A stretch of 64,000 bases of DNA. Origin: Bog-473 sp963751335 (GTDB lineage: Bacteria; Actinomycetota; Acidimicrobiia; Acidimicrobiales; RAAP-2). The notes under the pieces are model-generated. The model saw only the letters and a list, made by a program, of their open reading frames with translations, was not told where the DNA came from and ran no database searches. The stretch covers positions 558,001 through 622,000 of the forward strand of contig CAVVUB010000001.1 of assembly GCA_963751335.1 (NCBI GenBank), read 5' to 3'. Position 1 is the first letter of the stretch; each line of letters begins with the position of its first letter. A program made the translations under genes and the position numbers. Positions 8,364 through 16,389 of this stretch are shown piece after piece.

Positions 8364-9382
8364 ATGAATGTGGTGATCGGGGTCGACCCCCACAAGGCAT
8401 CGCACACGGCGGTGGCCATCGACGAGGCTGAAGATGAGGTCTCCAGCGTCAAGGTGCGTGCCACCCGTCGTCAGGTCGAACAGCTGGTGCGCTGGGCCGA
8501 GCCATTCGAGAAACGGAAATGGGCCATCGAGTCGGCCTGCGGGATGGGCTACCTGTTGGCCCAACAGCTCGTGGCGCAGGGCGAAGAGGTGCTCGATGTC
8601 CCGGCCACCTTGGCCTCTCGCATCCGAATGCTCGCCACCGGTCGTTCCAACAAGAACGACCCCAATGACGCGTACTCGATCGCTGTCGCCGCCTTTCGGG
8701 CCCCGAGCCTGCGCAGCGTCGAGGTGGCTGACCACTCCCAGGTCCTCCGGCTCCTGGCCAAGCGCAATGTCGATCTCGGCAGCCATCGGACTCGTGTCGT
8801 GTGTCGACTCCACGCCCTCTTCGCCGAACTGGTTCCGGGCGGAATCGCCAAGGAATTGTACGTTTCTGACGCCGAGAGGTTCTTGGCCAACATCACGCCT
8901 TCGACCCCTGTAGAACAGGTCCGTTACGACATGGCCCTCGAGCTCCTCGACGACGTCCGCCGCCTCGACGAGCAGACCAAAGAGTCGCACCGCCGGATCC
9001 GCCTCGCAGTCAAGGCCTCGGGAACCTCGCTCACCGACATCTACGGAGTCGGTCCGATCGTCGCCGCGCAACTCATCGGCTATGCCGGCGACGTCCGCCG
9101 TTTCGCCAACCGCGACGCCTTCGCATCCTACAACGGGACGGCACCGGTCGAGTTCGCCTCGGGCGGCCGAGTTGTCCACCGCGTCTCCCAACGCGGGACC
9201 GTCGGCTCAACCATGGGCTGCACATGGTTGCCGTCACCCAGATCCGCAATCCTGGAACAGAGGGACGCATCTATTTCGAGCGCAAGGTCGCCGAGGGCAA
9301 GACCAAGAAGGAGGCGCTCCGCTCACTCAAGCGCCAGATCAGTAACGCCGTCTTCCGCCAGCTCTTCCTCGACGCGCGATAG
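8364..9382 (+). pseudogene. IS110 family transposase, single frameshift
   Basis: DEDD-type transposase. VIGVDPHKASH carries the first Asp, AIESACG the Glu, and NKNDPNDAYS the last two acidic residues. The C-terminal helix-hairpin-helix part (IYGVGPIVAAQLIGYAGD) and the SYNGTAP segment with its nearby Ser follow. The ATG at 8364 has a strong AAGGAGGT site five bases upstream. Around 9200 the frame slips by one base; the rest (LNHGLHMVAVTQIRNPGTEG to LFLDAR, TAG at 9380) is intact in the other frame. Joined length is about 339 residues, full size. Inactive as read, unless the indel is an error. Confidence 0.85.
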
Positions 9383-9781
9383 GGGGTCCGGGAGGACACT
9401 CAGGGACGACTCAGTGCCTGCGTGACCGGCTCTTCACCCTGCGCGGCCGGCTCTTCGGCGAAGTCACTCCCGAACCCATAGAAACCCTAACGCCGTCGTG
9501 CCCTTCAACGAGGGCTCGATTCTTCGCGCCTGGAAGTCCCCGGAATTGGGGTCTTGATGCAATGAAGGAGCGCAGCGCAGCTCCCGTGTGACGGGCACCG
9601 GTTTAGCGCATGGGTCCGCACGCCGAGCACGAGGACCTGTCCCGTGAGCGCGAGGAAAGTCGCCACTACGACCCAACCCAAGTCGAAGAGCCCGCGGGAG
9701 TCCTCCCGCCGCCCCGGACCAGGTGTGCAGAGCACACTTGGGGTTCCCAAACCAACCCGGAGGCGACAGAAGGAGGCTCCC
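9383..9781 (+). ncRNA. candidate IS110 bridge-RNA region (copy 2 leader)
   Basis: About 400 non-coding bases precede the intact IS110 transposase. They contain a perfect hairpin at 9721-9739 (GGTGTGC-AGA-GCACACT), a GCGGGAG/CTCCCGC palindrome near 9700, and CCCC-GGAATT-GGGG near 9540. Leader length and structure fit known IS110 bridge RNAs, which pair with target and donor DNA. No RNA boundary, promoter or guide loop was established. Confidence 0.3.
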
Positions 9782-10795
9782 GTGGAACAGCAACAACAGT
9801 ATGTCGGCATCGACCTGCACCGACGGCGCAGCGTGATCGTGCGCCGCAACGAGGCAGGCCAGACGCTTGACACGGTCCGCATCGACAACGACCCCGTTGC
9901 CTTGGCGGCCGAGCTGGCCAAGGCCGGTGAGCACCCCGAGGTGATACTGGAAGCAACCTATGGGTGGTACTGGGCCGCCGACGTGCTCGAAGAGTGCGGG
10001 GCCACGGTCCATCTGGCCCATCCGCTGGGCAACAACTGGGGGCATCGGCGCGTGAAAAACGATGAGCGCGATGCCACCGACCTGGTCGACCTGCTCCGCA
10101 TGGGACGTCTGGCCGAGGCCTGGATCGCCCCACCACCGCTGCGCGAACTGCGTGAGCTCATCCGCTATCGGGGCAAGCTCGTCCATCTGCGCACCAGCCT
10201 CAAGTCTCAAGTCCACGCCGTCTTGGCGAAGGAGGGCGTGACGGTGCCCATGAGCGACCTGTTCGGGGTGGCCGGCCAGGTCCTCCTCGACAAGGTCCAC
10301 CTGGCCGAGGCCTACCGGGTGCGTGTCGAATCGTTGCGCGACCTGATCGAGTCGGTCAACCGCGAGATCGCCATGCTCGAAGAGCAGAGCGCCGCGTACT
10401 TCGCCGGCGACCTCGGCTACCACGCCGTGCAGGCCATTCCCGGCGTCGGACCGGTGCTAGCCGCGATATTCGTGGCCGAGATCGGCGACATCTTGAGGTT
10501 CACCTCGGCGCGGCACCTGTGCAGCTGGGCTGGCCTGACCCCAACGCACAAAGAATCCGACGTCACGGTCCGCCGGGGCCACATCACCAAGCAAGGCTCT
10601 CGCCTCGTGCGCTGGGCCGCCGTCGAGGCCGTGGCCCACCAGCGCACCGATACGCCCATCCGACGCCACCACCGCAACGTCGGCGATCGCCGGGGCACCA
10701 AGATCGGCCGCGTGGCCGCGGCGCGCAAACTTCTCATCCTCGTCTACTACGGCCTGCGCGACGGCGAGATCCGTTGCCTGGCCCAGACCGGGTGA
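9782..10795 (+). CDS. IS110 family transposase, apparently intact
   Basis: Full-length DEDD transposase of 337 residues, starting at GTG 9782 (VEQQQQYVGIDLHRRRS) with AGGAGG upstream. First Asp is in YVGIDLH, Glu in VILEATYG, and the acidic pair in KNDERDATDLVDLL. The C-terminal Transposase_20 part is present (IPGVGPVLAAIFVAEIGD, then SWAGLTPTHKES with the nucleophile-type Ser). It has no frame break, unlike copy 1, and is only distantly similar to it, so these are two different elements. An upstream open frame from 9644 is not likely to be translated. Confidence 0.9.
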   Translation: MEQQQQYVGIDLHRRRSVIVRRNEAGQTLDTVRIDNDPVALAAELAKAGEHPEVILEATYGWYWAADVLEECGATVHLAHPLGNNWGHRRVKNDERDATDLVDLLRMGRLAEAWIAPPPLRELRELIRYRGKLVHLRTSLKSQVHAVLAKEGVTVPMSDLFGVAGQVLLDKVHLAEAYRVRVESLRDLIESVNREIAMLEEQSAAYFAGDLGYHAVQAIPGVGPVLAAIFVAEIGDILRFTSARHLCSWAGLTPTHKESDVTVRRGHITKQGSRLVRWAAVEAVAHQRTDTPIRRHHRNVGDRRGTKIGRVAAARKLLILVYYGLRDGEIRCLAQTG

Positions 10796-11326
10796 GAACC
10801 GGGACGGACGCAACCCGGTGCGAGCTCGCCTTGAGTCATGGTCCCCGCACAGCGGCGCGACCGAGGTCTTGATTGAGCCCACCGGGTTGCGGCCGAACCA
10901 CTCCATGTCGCTTCTCGCGACGAACAGATGACCGGCACCCGGGTTCTCGGGTTGCTCTGCCAGCATCGCCTGGCTCTGGAGATAGGTCGCAACGTGTCCC
11001 CCACTCGGCATCACAGGGAGACGACCACGAAGCCCTCACGGGCTTCGCATCACATGATGTGACGAACAACTGACCGAGCCGTCAAGGCTTCCCCTCCGGG
11101 CGGGCCTCCGGCCGACCTTGACTGCCCTCTTCGGTTCCCGGCTATCCGAGGGCCCTCATTAGCGCGCCCATCGGTCGAGACTTCAGCGTCATCTGGACAC
11201 GACGAAAGGCCAAAGGAGCCTTCGGCGCCCCTTGACAAACTGCGCTCCTTCATAGATGACTCAAAGAGGATTCTGCCGGAGTGGACCACCGTCACCGGCA
11301 AACGGGGGCACGCCCTTCGAGACGTT
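10796..11326. other. non-coding stretch with hairpins after IS110
   Basis: I see no supportable gene. The region has an 8-bp stem at 11,028-11,047 (CGAAGCCC-TCAC-GGGCTTCG), followed at once by the palindrome TCACATGATGTGA at 11,050-11,062. It should contain the right end of the IS110 element. IS110 elements lack clear terminal repeats, so the end cannot be placed. Confidence 0.5.
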
Positions 11327-11734
11327 CTACGTGTCGTGAAACGCCGGGGTGTAACAAACAGCAACGAGCAACCCTTCTGGGCTCAACAGCCGGGCGGTGA
11401 TCTGGCCCCACGGCTCGGTGCGGGCGCCATGGATCAGGCGATTGCCCTTGGCTATCAGTTCATCCTCTGCGGCAGCAACGTCAGCCACCTCAAACTCGAT
11501 GCTGGCCTGCGGGACAGGAACCTCGGCAGGCCATTCTGAACTTCCGAAGCACGCATTGGCCGCCTCCGAAAGGGGCCAGAGTCCGAAGTGTTTCACCCCC
11601 TCGAGTTCGTGGGTGTACCGGTACTCGCCGCCTTGGCCCTCGAAACCTAGGCCCAAGGCGTCCGCGTAGAAGGACCGAGAGGCCTCGGAGTCTCGAACGA
11701 TCGGCGCGATGCTCGTTAGGAACTGGACGTCCAT
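11327..11734 (-). CDS. VOC family protein
   Basis: A 135-residue VOC protein. The first module is IAPIVRDSEASRSFYADALG; the second is SIEFEVADVAAAEDELIAKG, ending LLSPEGLLVAVCYTP. The start at 11,734 (MDVQFLTS) has GGAGGT six bases upstream, so the longer frame to 11,797 is rejected. It resembles the bleomycin-resistance-like branch. The substrate is unknown. Cargo of the tRNA island. Confidence 0.75.
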   Translation of the reverse strand: MDVQFLTSIAPIVRDSEASRSFYADALGLGFEGQGGEYRYTHELEGVKHFGLWPLSEAANACFGSSEWPAEVPVPQASIEFEVADVAAAEDELIAKGNRLIHGARTEPWGQITARLLSPEGLLVAVCYTPAFHDT

Positions 11735-11942
11735 CAGCGCTACCTCCAAGTATTGTTCGATTCCTTTATACCCAGCGATGCGACAAGACGGAAGCAAAGA
11801 CGACTCACCTCGACGCTGCGAAGCCGTTCCCCTGATTGACTCCGTCTCGCCATCACCGACGTACTGGGATACCCCCGCGATGACTATCCCAGTAGTGATT
11901 TCTGACGGTTAGCTTCGTCTCGCACGGATCGAGAGGAACGCC

Positions 11943-12617
11943 TTGTTGAAGGTCGTCGTGACGGAAATACTCCCGCTGGCATTAGTCGTGACCATCTCGC
12001 CGATCAACATCATCCCCGTCATTCTCCTGCTCTTTACGAAGAGGCCCCTGGTCAATGCGTCACTGTTCGTCGCCGGGTTCGTTGCAGGCGTGGCTGCCGT
12101 ACTGGTTGCGTGCATCGCAATCGCAGACGTCGTCGACCTTTCCCCAAACTCTGGACATTCGACCCGGGTGGCGTGGCCAAAGCTGGTGCTCGGCGTGTAC
12201 TCGGTCCGAGCGGCAGTGCAAAAGTTCCGTGGTCGGCCCAGAGATGGGAGCGAAGGAACCATGCCGAAGTGGATGGACGGGATCGCCGCGTTTCGGCCGG
12301 GGAAGTCATTCGCCGCTGGTCTCGCGCTCGGTGCCGCTAATCCTAAGAACGTGGTCGTGGGGCTCACCGCCGCCGCGACCATTGCATCATTAACGCTCTC
12401 ACATGGTCAACTGGTTGCAGCGATCGCCATTTACGTTTTGGTCGCTGTATTGGGGATCACAGCTCCGATTCTGGTGACGGTCTTCCTCGGAGATCGGTCG
12501 CGTGAGGTCCTTGACGGGTGGAAGGCCTGGCGCGGCCAGAACAACGCAACCGTCATGTCCGTTCTTTTTCTAATCTTTGGGGTGGTCCTGATGGCCCAGG
12601 CCAACGGAGTTTCGTAG
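11943..12617 (+). CDS. GAP/SfLAP family membrane transporter
   Basis: A 224-residue integral membrane protein with about six helices. Its N-terminus (LPLALVVTISPINIIPVILL) matches the GAP (sulfolipid-addressing, LysE-related) family, as do the large mid loop and NPKNVVVGLTAAATIA. Family members are linked to export or translocation of lipids and small molecules across actinobacterial membranes. The start is TTG at 11,943 with GAGAGGA upstream; a second TTG follows directly. The cargo role in the island is unknown. Confidence 0.75.
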   Translation: MLKVVVTEILPLALVVTISPINIIPVILLLFTKRPLVNASLFVAGFVAGVAAVLVACIAIADVVDLSPNSGHSTRVAWPKLVLGVYSVRAAVQKFRGRPRDGSEGTMPKWMDGIAAFRPGKSFAAGLALGAANPKNVVVGLTAAATIASLTLSHGQLVAAIAIYVLVAVLGITAPILVTVFLGDRSREVLDGWKAWRGQNNATVMSVLFLIFGVVLMAQANGVS

Positions 12618-13102
12618 CTCTAGAGAACCTCTGTTCCGACCGTCTTCAAATTTGAGGCAAGTTTTGATTGATCGGTCTTTGATGAAGGCGCAAAATGGGA
12701 GATGGTCTGACCTGCTCCTATCGGGAAGATGACCCTTTGAGGCACCCGGGCTGCGCAGTGGGCGACTGGCTTGACATAGTTGGCCGCAAAGAGGGCTTGG
12801 TGAAACCTCTCCAGGCACCGTCGGCGGCGGAACAGTCGCGTCTGATTCGAGGTCAGGCTCGGACGCAACGTCCAATCAGACCAAATGTAAGTCACTCGCC
12901 GATGGGTTGTCCTCGGCGGTCCGAGGCTGGCCTCATTGGGAGACTGTTGAACAAACGGTTCCTCAGGCGTAAATTTGCAGGTGCAAGCCTGGGTATGTCC
13001 GACCGAAGCGCTGGCGTGAACTGGGTTAGAGCCGGCCACCCTGGATGGGCAGAGCCCAAAGGTGAGGTCCCATTTTGACGACCCGGGCTTGCGCGCCCGT
13101 GA
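12618..13102. other. stretch without a supportable gene
   Basis: Both strands have open frames, but none shows a family motif, a ribosome site or high third-position GC. The tract is less GC-rich than its surroundings, which fits imported or eroded DNA between the exporter and the IS1182 remnant. Confidence 0.45.
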
Positions 13103-13570
13103 TCAGGTGGCTTTGAGCTGCCATCCTCGCTCGTGCATCAGATCGAGATTGACCAGCCGACGCAGGTTGAGGGCGGCCACGCGATGCGAGAGCCCCTGCT
13201 GATTGCGCTCGACGCCGCGGAAGCGGACCCGCCGGTTGCCGTGGGTGACGAGCCAGGCAATGGAGCGCTCGACCATGGGGCGCCATCGGCGGTACTCCTC
13301 GAGCCCGACCCCTTCTCTCCATTGACGACGGGCGGCCACAAGCTCGTCGTCATGGGGATGGACGATCGTCTTGAGACTGCGCGGTGATGTGGTGCAGCGC
13401 TCTCGGAGCGTCGCAGCCCGTGCACTTGGCGCCAAAGGTCGCCTGACCCTTTGGGGCGATGGCAACAGTGATGCCGGCCGGACAGGTCATTGTGCGCGCG
13501 TGGTGATCGACGAGGAAATCGTCACGGCAGAACCCCCCGGGGATACCACGTCGCAAGGGAATCGGCTTGA
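13103..13570 (-). pseudogene. IS1182-type transposase C-terminal remnant
   Basis: Two frames together give the end of an IS1182/DDE_Tnp_1_6 transposase. PGGFCRDDFLVDHHARTMTC and CPAGITVAIAPKGQATFGA are in one frame (about 13,570-13,390). After a shift near 13,400, the other frame holds VHPHDDELVAARRQW, RWRPMVERSIAWLVTHGNRR and a normal-looking end WQLKAT. The N-terminal half, with most catalytic residues, is absent. The right edge abuts the integrase remnant, so one element may have inserted into the other. Confidence 0.7.
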
Positions 13571-13580
13571 TCAACTGGCG

Positions 13581-13873
13581 ATGCCCATGGCGCGCAAGGC
13601 CGGACTCGAACACCTGCGCCCGCACGATCTGCGCCACACGGCAGTCGCTCTGTGGATGGCCGCAGGGCGAATCCGAAGGAAGTGGCGGCACGGGCCGGGC
13701 ACACGTCGGTGAGCTTCACGCTCGACCGCTACGGCCACCTCTTGCCGGGGTCCGAACAGCGTCTGAACGACGCCATCGACGCCCTGGCTGAAGGCGCACC
13801 GGCCACGGCTGAGGTCACGGACACCCACGACTCGGCCCGTGCGCGAGAAAAACGATTTCGTTCGCGCACGTAG
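13581..13873 (+). pseudogene. tyrosine recombinase (integrase) C-terminal remnant
   Basis: Only the catalytic end remains. HDLRHT is the box II H-x-x-R, ARAGHTSVSFTLDRYGHLL gives the later His and the nucleophile Tyr, and a tail ends at 13,873. One base is missing near 13,669 (between WMAAG and NPKEVAA), splitting it over two frames. N-terminal arm- and core-binding domains are lost. Its position, 65 bp from the tRNA-Val 3' end, identifies it as the island's integrase. Confidence 0.8.
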
Positions 13874-13884
13874 CGCGCACGCCG
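13861..13884. repeat. 24-bp island end repeat, right copy
   Basis: Identical to 5897-5920, in the same orientation. It overlaps the last codons of the integrase remnant and lies 53 bp from the att repeat. See the left copy for the proposed arm-site role. Confidence 0.6.
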
Positions 13885-13937
13885 GAGGACTCAGAGGACG
13901 AAGGCCTCGACTCGCAAGTCTCTGACCAGGAAAAGAC

Positions 13938-13981
13938 GGTGGGCGCTGCGGGACTCGAACCCACGACCTCAGCCGTGTGAA
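13938..13981 (-). other. attR: 44-bp repeat within tRNA-Val
   Basis: Right copy of the 44-bp attachment repeat. It runs from just outside the tRNA 3' end to the anticodon loop of the functional tRNA gene. Identity to 5747-5790 is complete, and the sequences diverge immediately beyond. Confidence 0.85.
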
Positions 13982-14013
13982 GGCTGCGCTCTAACCAGCT
14001 GAGCTAAGCGCCC
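13940..14013 (-). tRNA. tRNA-Val (anticodon CAC)
   Basis: A 74-nt tRNA on the minus strand. The acceptor is GGGCGCT/AGCGCCC with discriminator A. The D arm is GCTC/GAGC, the anticodon stem CAGCC/GGCTG with loop TTCACAC (anticodon CAC), and the T arm is GTGGG-TTCGAAC-CCCGC. CCA is not encoded (CCG follows). Its 3' half was rebuilt by the integrated island. Confidence 0.95.
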
Positions 14014-14294
14014 TGGGAGGAAACGTCCAGGTCATGCGACGCAGTAACTCTATCCGGCTTCCGGCTTCTCGGGAATCGTTCGGAACCTCTCGGAAATCGC
14101 GGCAGGTGGGGCGGGCTGCCGAAGGCAGACGGGCGTCCCTCTGCCCGCATATCTGGGTCGACGCGGCCGAGGCAGCCTTGACGGTCCGATCCGCTGGTCA
14201 GCCTGCTCCGAGTCGGCCGTATGCCCGTCGCCGCTGCGTCCATCGATCCCCCACGAGCCGTCCCGCGCAAAGGCGAGCGCAGCGCGCGCGTTGC

Positions 14295-14663
14295 CTACTT
14301 CTTCGGCGCCATGTTGACGGTCAGCGTCGCGCTCGTACCCTCTACCGTGAAGGTGCTCGTTCCGACTCCAACACAGACGTCACTCACCCCGCCCGGCGAA
14401 AGGGCAAGGAATGGGGCGCCGTTGACGTCGACCATCTCGACGAGGCTCGTCTTGTTCGTGATGCTGAAGGCAAAGTTCTTCGACGAACAGATCTTTCCTT
14501 TGCTGAGTGTGAGGTTCAAGGTCTTCGGAGCAAATTTGGTTACGCCAGCTTTGTCCTTGAGGTTGACGTTCGGACCGATGTTCGCCGCACCTGCCGGCAG
14601 TGCAGAGAGTCCAAGTACACCGACCGAGCCGAGAGTCCCGACCGCCAAGATCCGCTTAATCAT
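14295..14663 (-). CDS. small secreted protein
   Basis: A 122-residue protein with a Sec signal peptide (MIKRILAVGTLG, hydrophobic core, cleavage after about residue 25 at AGAA). The mature part is about 97 residues, beta-rich, with two Cys (KICSSKN and SDVCVG) that could form a disulfide. The FSITNKTSLVEM and LTVNMAPKK segments give a cupredoxin- or Ig-like feel, but no copper ligands are visible. The inner ATG at 14,663 is chosen because it opens the signal peptide directly. The function is unknown. Confidence 0.55.
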   Translation of the reverse strand: MIKRILAVGTLGSVGVLGLSALPAGAANIGPNVNLKDKAGVTKFAPKTLNLTLSKGKICSSKNFAFSITNKTSLVEMVDVNGAPFLALSPGGVSDVCVGVGTSTFTVEGTSATLTVNMAPKK

Positions 14664-14820
14664 GAGTATGTCTTCCCATTTCCGATTGTGGTTCATTGCT
14701 CGCCAGCAAACGGTTGCCAAGGAGATGTTGCAGATCACACGCCCGTTCCCGCCGCCGAGGTGCACTCTTCCATGAGCACGACAGGCAGTCAACAGCTGTG
14801 AAAACCCTTTTCAAGCCGGA

Positions 14821-15630
14821 ATGGCACATTCCACGTTCGCAAGTCCCTTATCCGTGTCGACCGGCAGAGTCACTGGAACCGTCCTCGGCGATTTGGGGCG
14901 TCCCGGATGCGCCGGTACCCTGAGTCTGGTGACACTGCTTCCTGGCGACCCCGACGGCGGCTTCCGATCCTGGACGGGTCGAGTGTCCGCGCTCTTCGGG
15001 GGATCCGATCTCGTAGACCGCGACCCCCAACAGGTGATCCCGCCCGAGGATCGCAAGGCCGCCATGTCCGGCCTCGACCGCACCGAGCACAAATTCGCCC
15101 TGGGCGGTCTGAGCCTGGCAACGCTGGCTGGGATCGCCGTGCCGCTCTGGGTCGTTTCGCAGAACCGGGTGGACAAACACGGGCACAATTCCATTGCGGT
15201 GGCGCCCGACGCCTGGCTCCTGATGGCCGCCATCCTCGTGTTCTGCGTCATCGGGTTCGTCGCCCTCAGGAAGCAGAAGCGGACGCTCGTCACCTTCGCC
15301 CTCTTCCTGATCGGCTTCGGATTCACCCTTTTCATCGGGGTCATCGGATTCGCCTTCATCCTCCTCGGAGGCTGGCTCATGCTGCGAGCCTGGCGGCTGA
15401 ACAAGTACGGCTCCACCAGCGCCAAGGTCGTGGCACGTGAAGCCGCCGCGTCGCGCTCCGAGCGTCGCGAACGCGGAAGTAGCGGCAGTCGCGGAAGTCG
15501 TGGCGCCAGGGAACCGGCCCGGGCGACCAAGACGACCTCGAGTACCGGTGACCGCAAGCCTCCGACCGCAAACAAGCGCTACACGCCGAAGGCCCCACCC
15601 CGCAAGAAGATCCCCAAGCCCACCGAGTAG
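14821..15630 (+). CDS. multi-helix membrane protein with basic tail
   Basis: The supported part begins near 15,064 (MSGLDRTEHKFALGG). It is followed by three or four membrane helices (about 15,105-15,390), then a long Arg/Lys/Ser/Pro-rich cytoplasmic tail ending PRKKIPKPTE. The frame continues upstream to 14,821, giving 269 residues, but the first 81 residues look less like coding sequence, so the start is uncertain. Proteins of this layout are common, uncharacterised membrane proteins in Actinobacteria. The tail is low-complexity and may bind nucleic acid or acidic lipids; this is a guess. Confidence 0.55.
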   Translation: MAHSTFASPLSVSTGRVTGTVLGDLGRPGCAGTLSLVTLLPGDPDGGFRSWTGRVSALFGGSDLVDRDPQQVIPPEDRKAAMSGLDRTEHKFALGGLSLATLAGIAVPLWVVSQNRVDKHGHNSIAVAPDAWLLMAAILVFCVIGFVALRKQKRTLVTFALFLIGFGFTLFIGVIGFAFILLGGWLMLRAWRLNKYGSTSAKVVAREAAASRSERRERGSSGSRGSRGAREPARATKTTSSTGDRKPPTANKRYTPKAPPRKKIPKPTE

Positions 15631-15739
15631 CCGTCACACGCAGCCGACGAGCCGCAACGGTGGGTCAGGTGGGTCATGTGGTCAGGACACCCGTCGGGGG
15701 ACGCAGTGCGAGCCCGGCACCCGTCGGACAGCCGGCAGT

Positions 15740-16342
15740 TCAGGCGCCCGGATCGACGACCAGAGCCGAACGCAGGAGCTGGAGCACGTCGGCCCGCCGG
15801 CGTACCAGTGAGCGAGCGGTCGGCTCTTCCCCCAGCGCCCGGAGCACCTCGACCTCGGTCACCATGCCGATCACGGTCGAATAGATGGCCAGGAGGAGCA
15901 GTCGCGGGTCGTGGCGCCGCATGGCGCCGGCATCCATCTCGGCCTCGAGGAAAGAGGAGGCCCGCTCGACCAGCGGCTCGAGGGCCAACGTCATCTGGGT
16001 CGCCGCCGGGGGTCCGAGCCGTCCCACCTCGCGCAGCAGGCCGAGGAGGTCGGGCTGGCGGGCGGCCAGGCGGAAGACCGAACGCACCACCGCCTCCACC
16101 CGGTCCCAGCCCTCCCCGGCCTCCCGCAGGGCGGACTCGAGCGCGGTCGACAGGTCGGCGGCGCTCCGGGCGATCACGGCCTCCAAGAGCACGTCCTTGG
16201 AGGGAAACCAGTAGAGGATCGACTGCTTGGTGAGCTCGAGCATCTGGGCCACGGCGTCGAGCGAGGTGGCCTCGTAGCCCCGTCCCGCGAAGGAGCTCAG
16301 GGCGGCATCGAGGATGCGCTCCTTGGTCGTCGGGCTGGGCAC
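15740..16342 (-). CDS. TetR family transcriptional regulator
   Basis: A 200-residue regulator. The N-terminal HTH spans residues about 7-52 (KERILDAALSSFAGRGYEAT, then TKQSILYWFPSKDVLLEAV), followed by an all-helical ligand pocket. It diverges from the acyl-CoA reductase cluster at 16,390, with only 47 bp between. Starts at GTG 16,342. By position it probably represses itself and the lipid cluster in response to an acyl ligand (inference). Confidence 0.85.
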   Translation of the reverse strand: MPSPTTKERILDAALSSFAGRGYEATSLDAVAQMLELTKQSILYWFPSKDVLLEAVIARSAADLSTALESALREAGEGWDRVEAVVRSVFRLAARQPDLLGLLREVGRLGPPAATQMTLALEPLVERASSFLEAEMDAGAMRRHDPRLLLLAIYSTVIGMVTEVEVLRALGEEPTARSLVRRRADVLQLLRSALVVDPGA

Positions 16343-16343
16343 T

Positions 16344-16383
16344 TACCAAATGGTAGACAGAATCGGGTCCCCGGTGGTAGACA
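16344..16383. promoter_or_regulatory. candidate TetR operator between divergent genes
   Basis: TACCA-AA-TGGTA at 16,344-16,355 is a 12-bp palindrome touching the regulator's start. TGGTAGACA occurs at 16,351-16,359 and again at 16,375-16,383, 24 bp apart. Repeats and dyad fill almost the whole 47-bp intergenic gap, as expected for a shared operator. Confidence 0.45.
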
Positions 16384-16389
16384 TCTCTG

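Larger units (their letters stand above)
5747..13937. mobile_element. tRNA-Val-integrated genomic island, decayed
   Basis: This 8.2-kb segment is bounded by a 44-bp direct repeat of the tRNA-Val 3' half (5747-5790) and the intact tRNA (13,940-14,013). A tyrosine-integrase remnant lies immediately inside the right boundary, the normal position for an integrase. Cargo in order: XRE-MNT/HEPN toxin-antitoxin, a broken small gene, VOC, a small membrane protein, two IS110-family transposases, VOC, a GAP-family exporter and an IS1182 remnant. A 24-bp repeat lies just inside each end. The integrase lacks its N-terminal part, so the island should be immobile without help. Confidence 0.75.

Noticed and set aside
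12620..13039. Minus-strand frame starting MAGSNPVHAS
   Set aside because: This start is common in false frames read through tRNA-like sequence, and the tract has no full tRNA fold. No family match.
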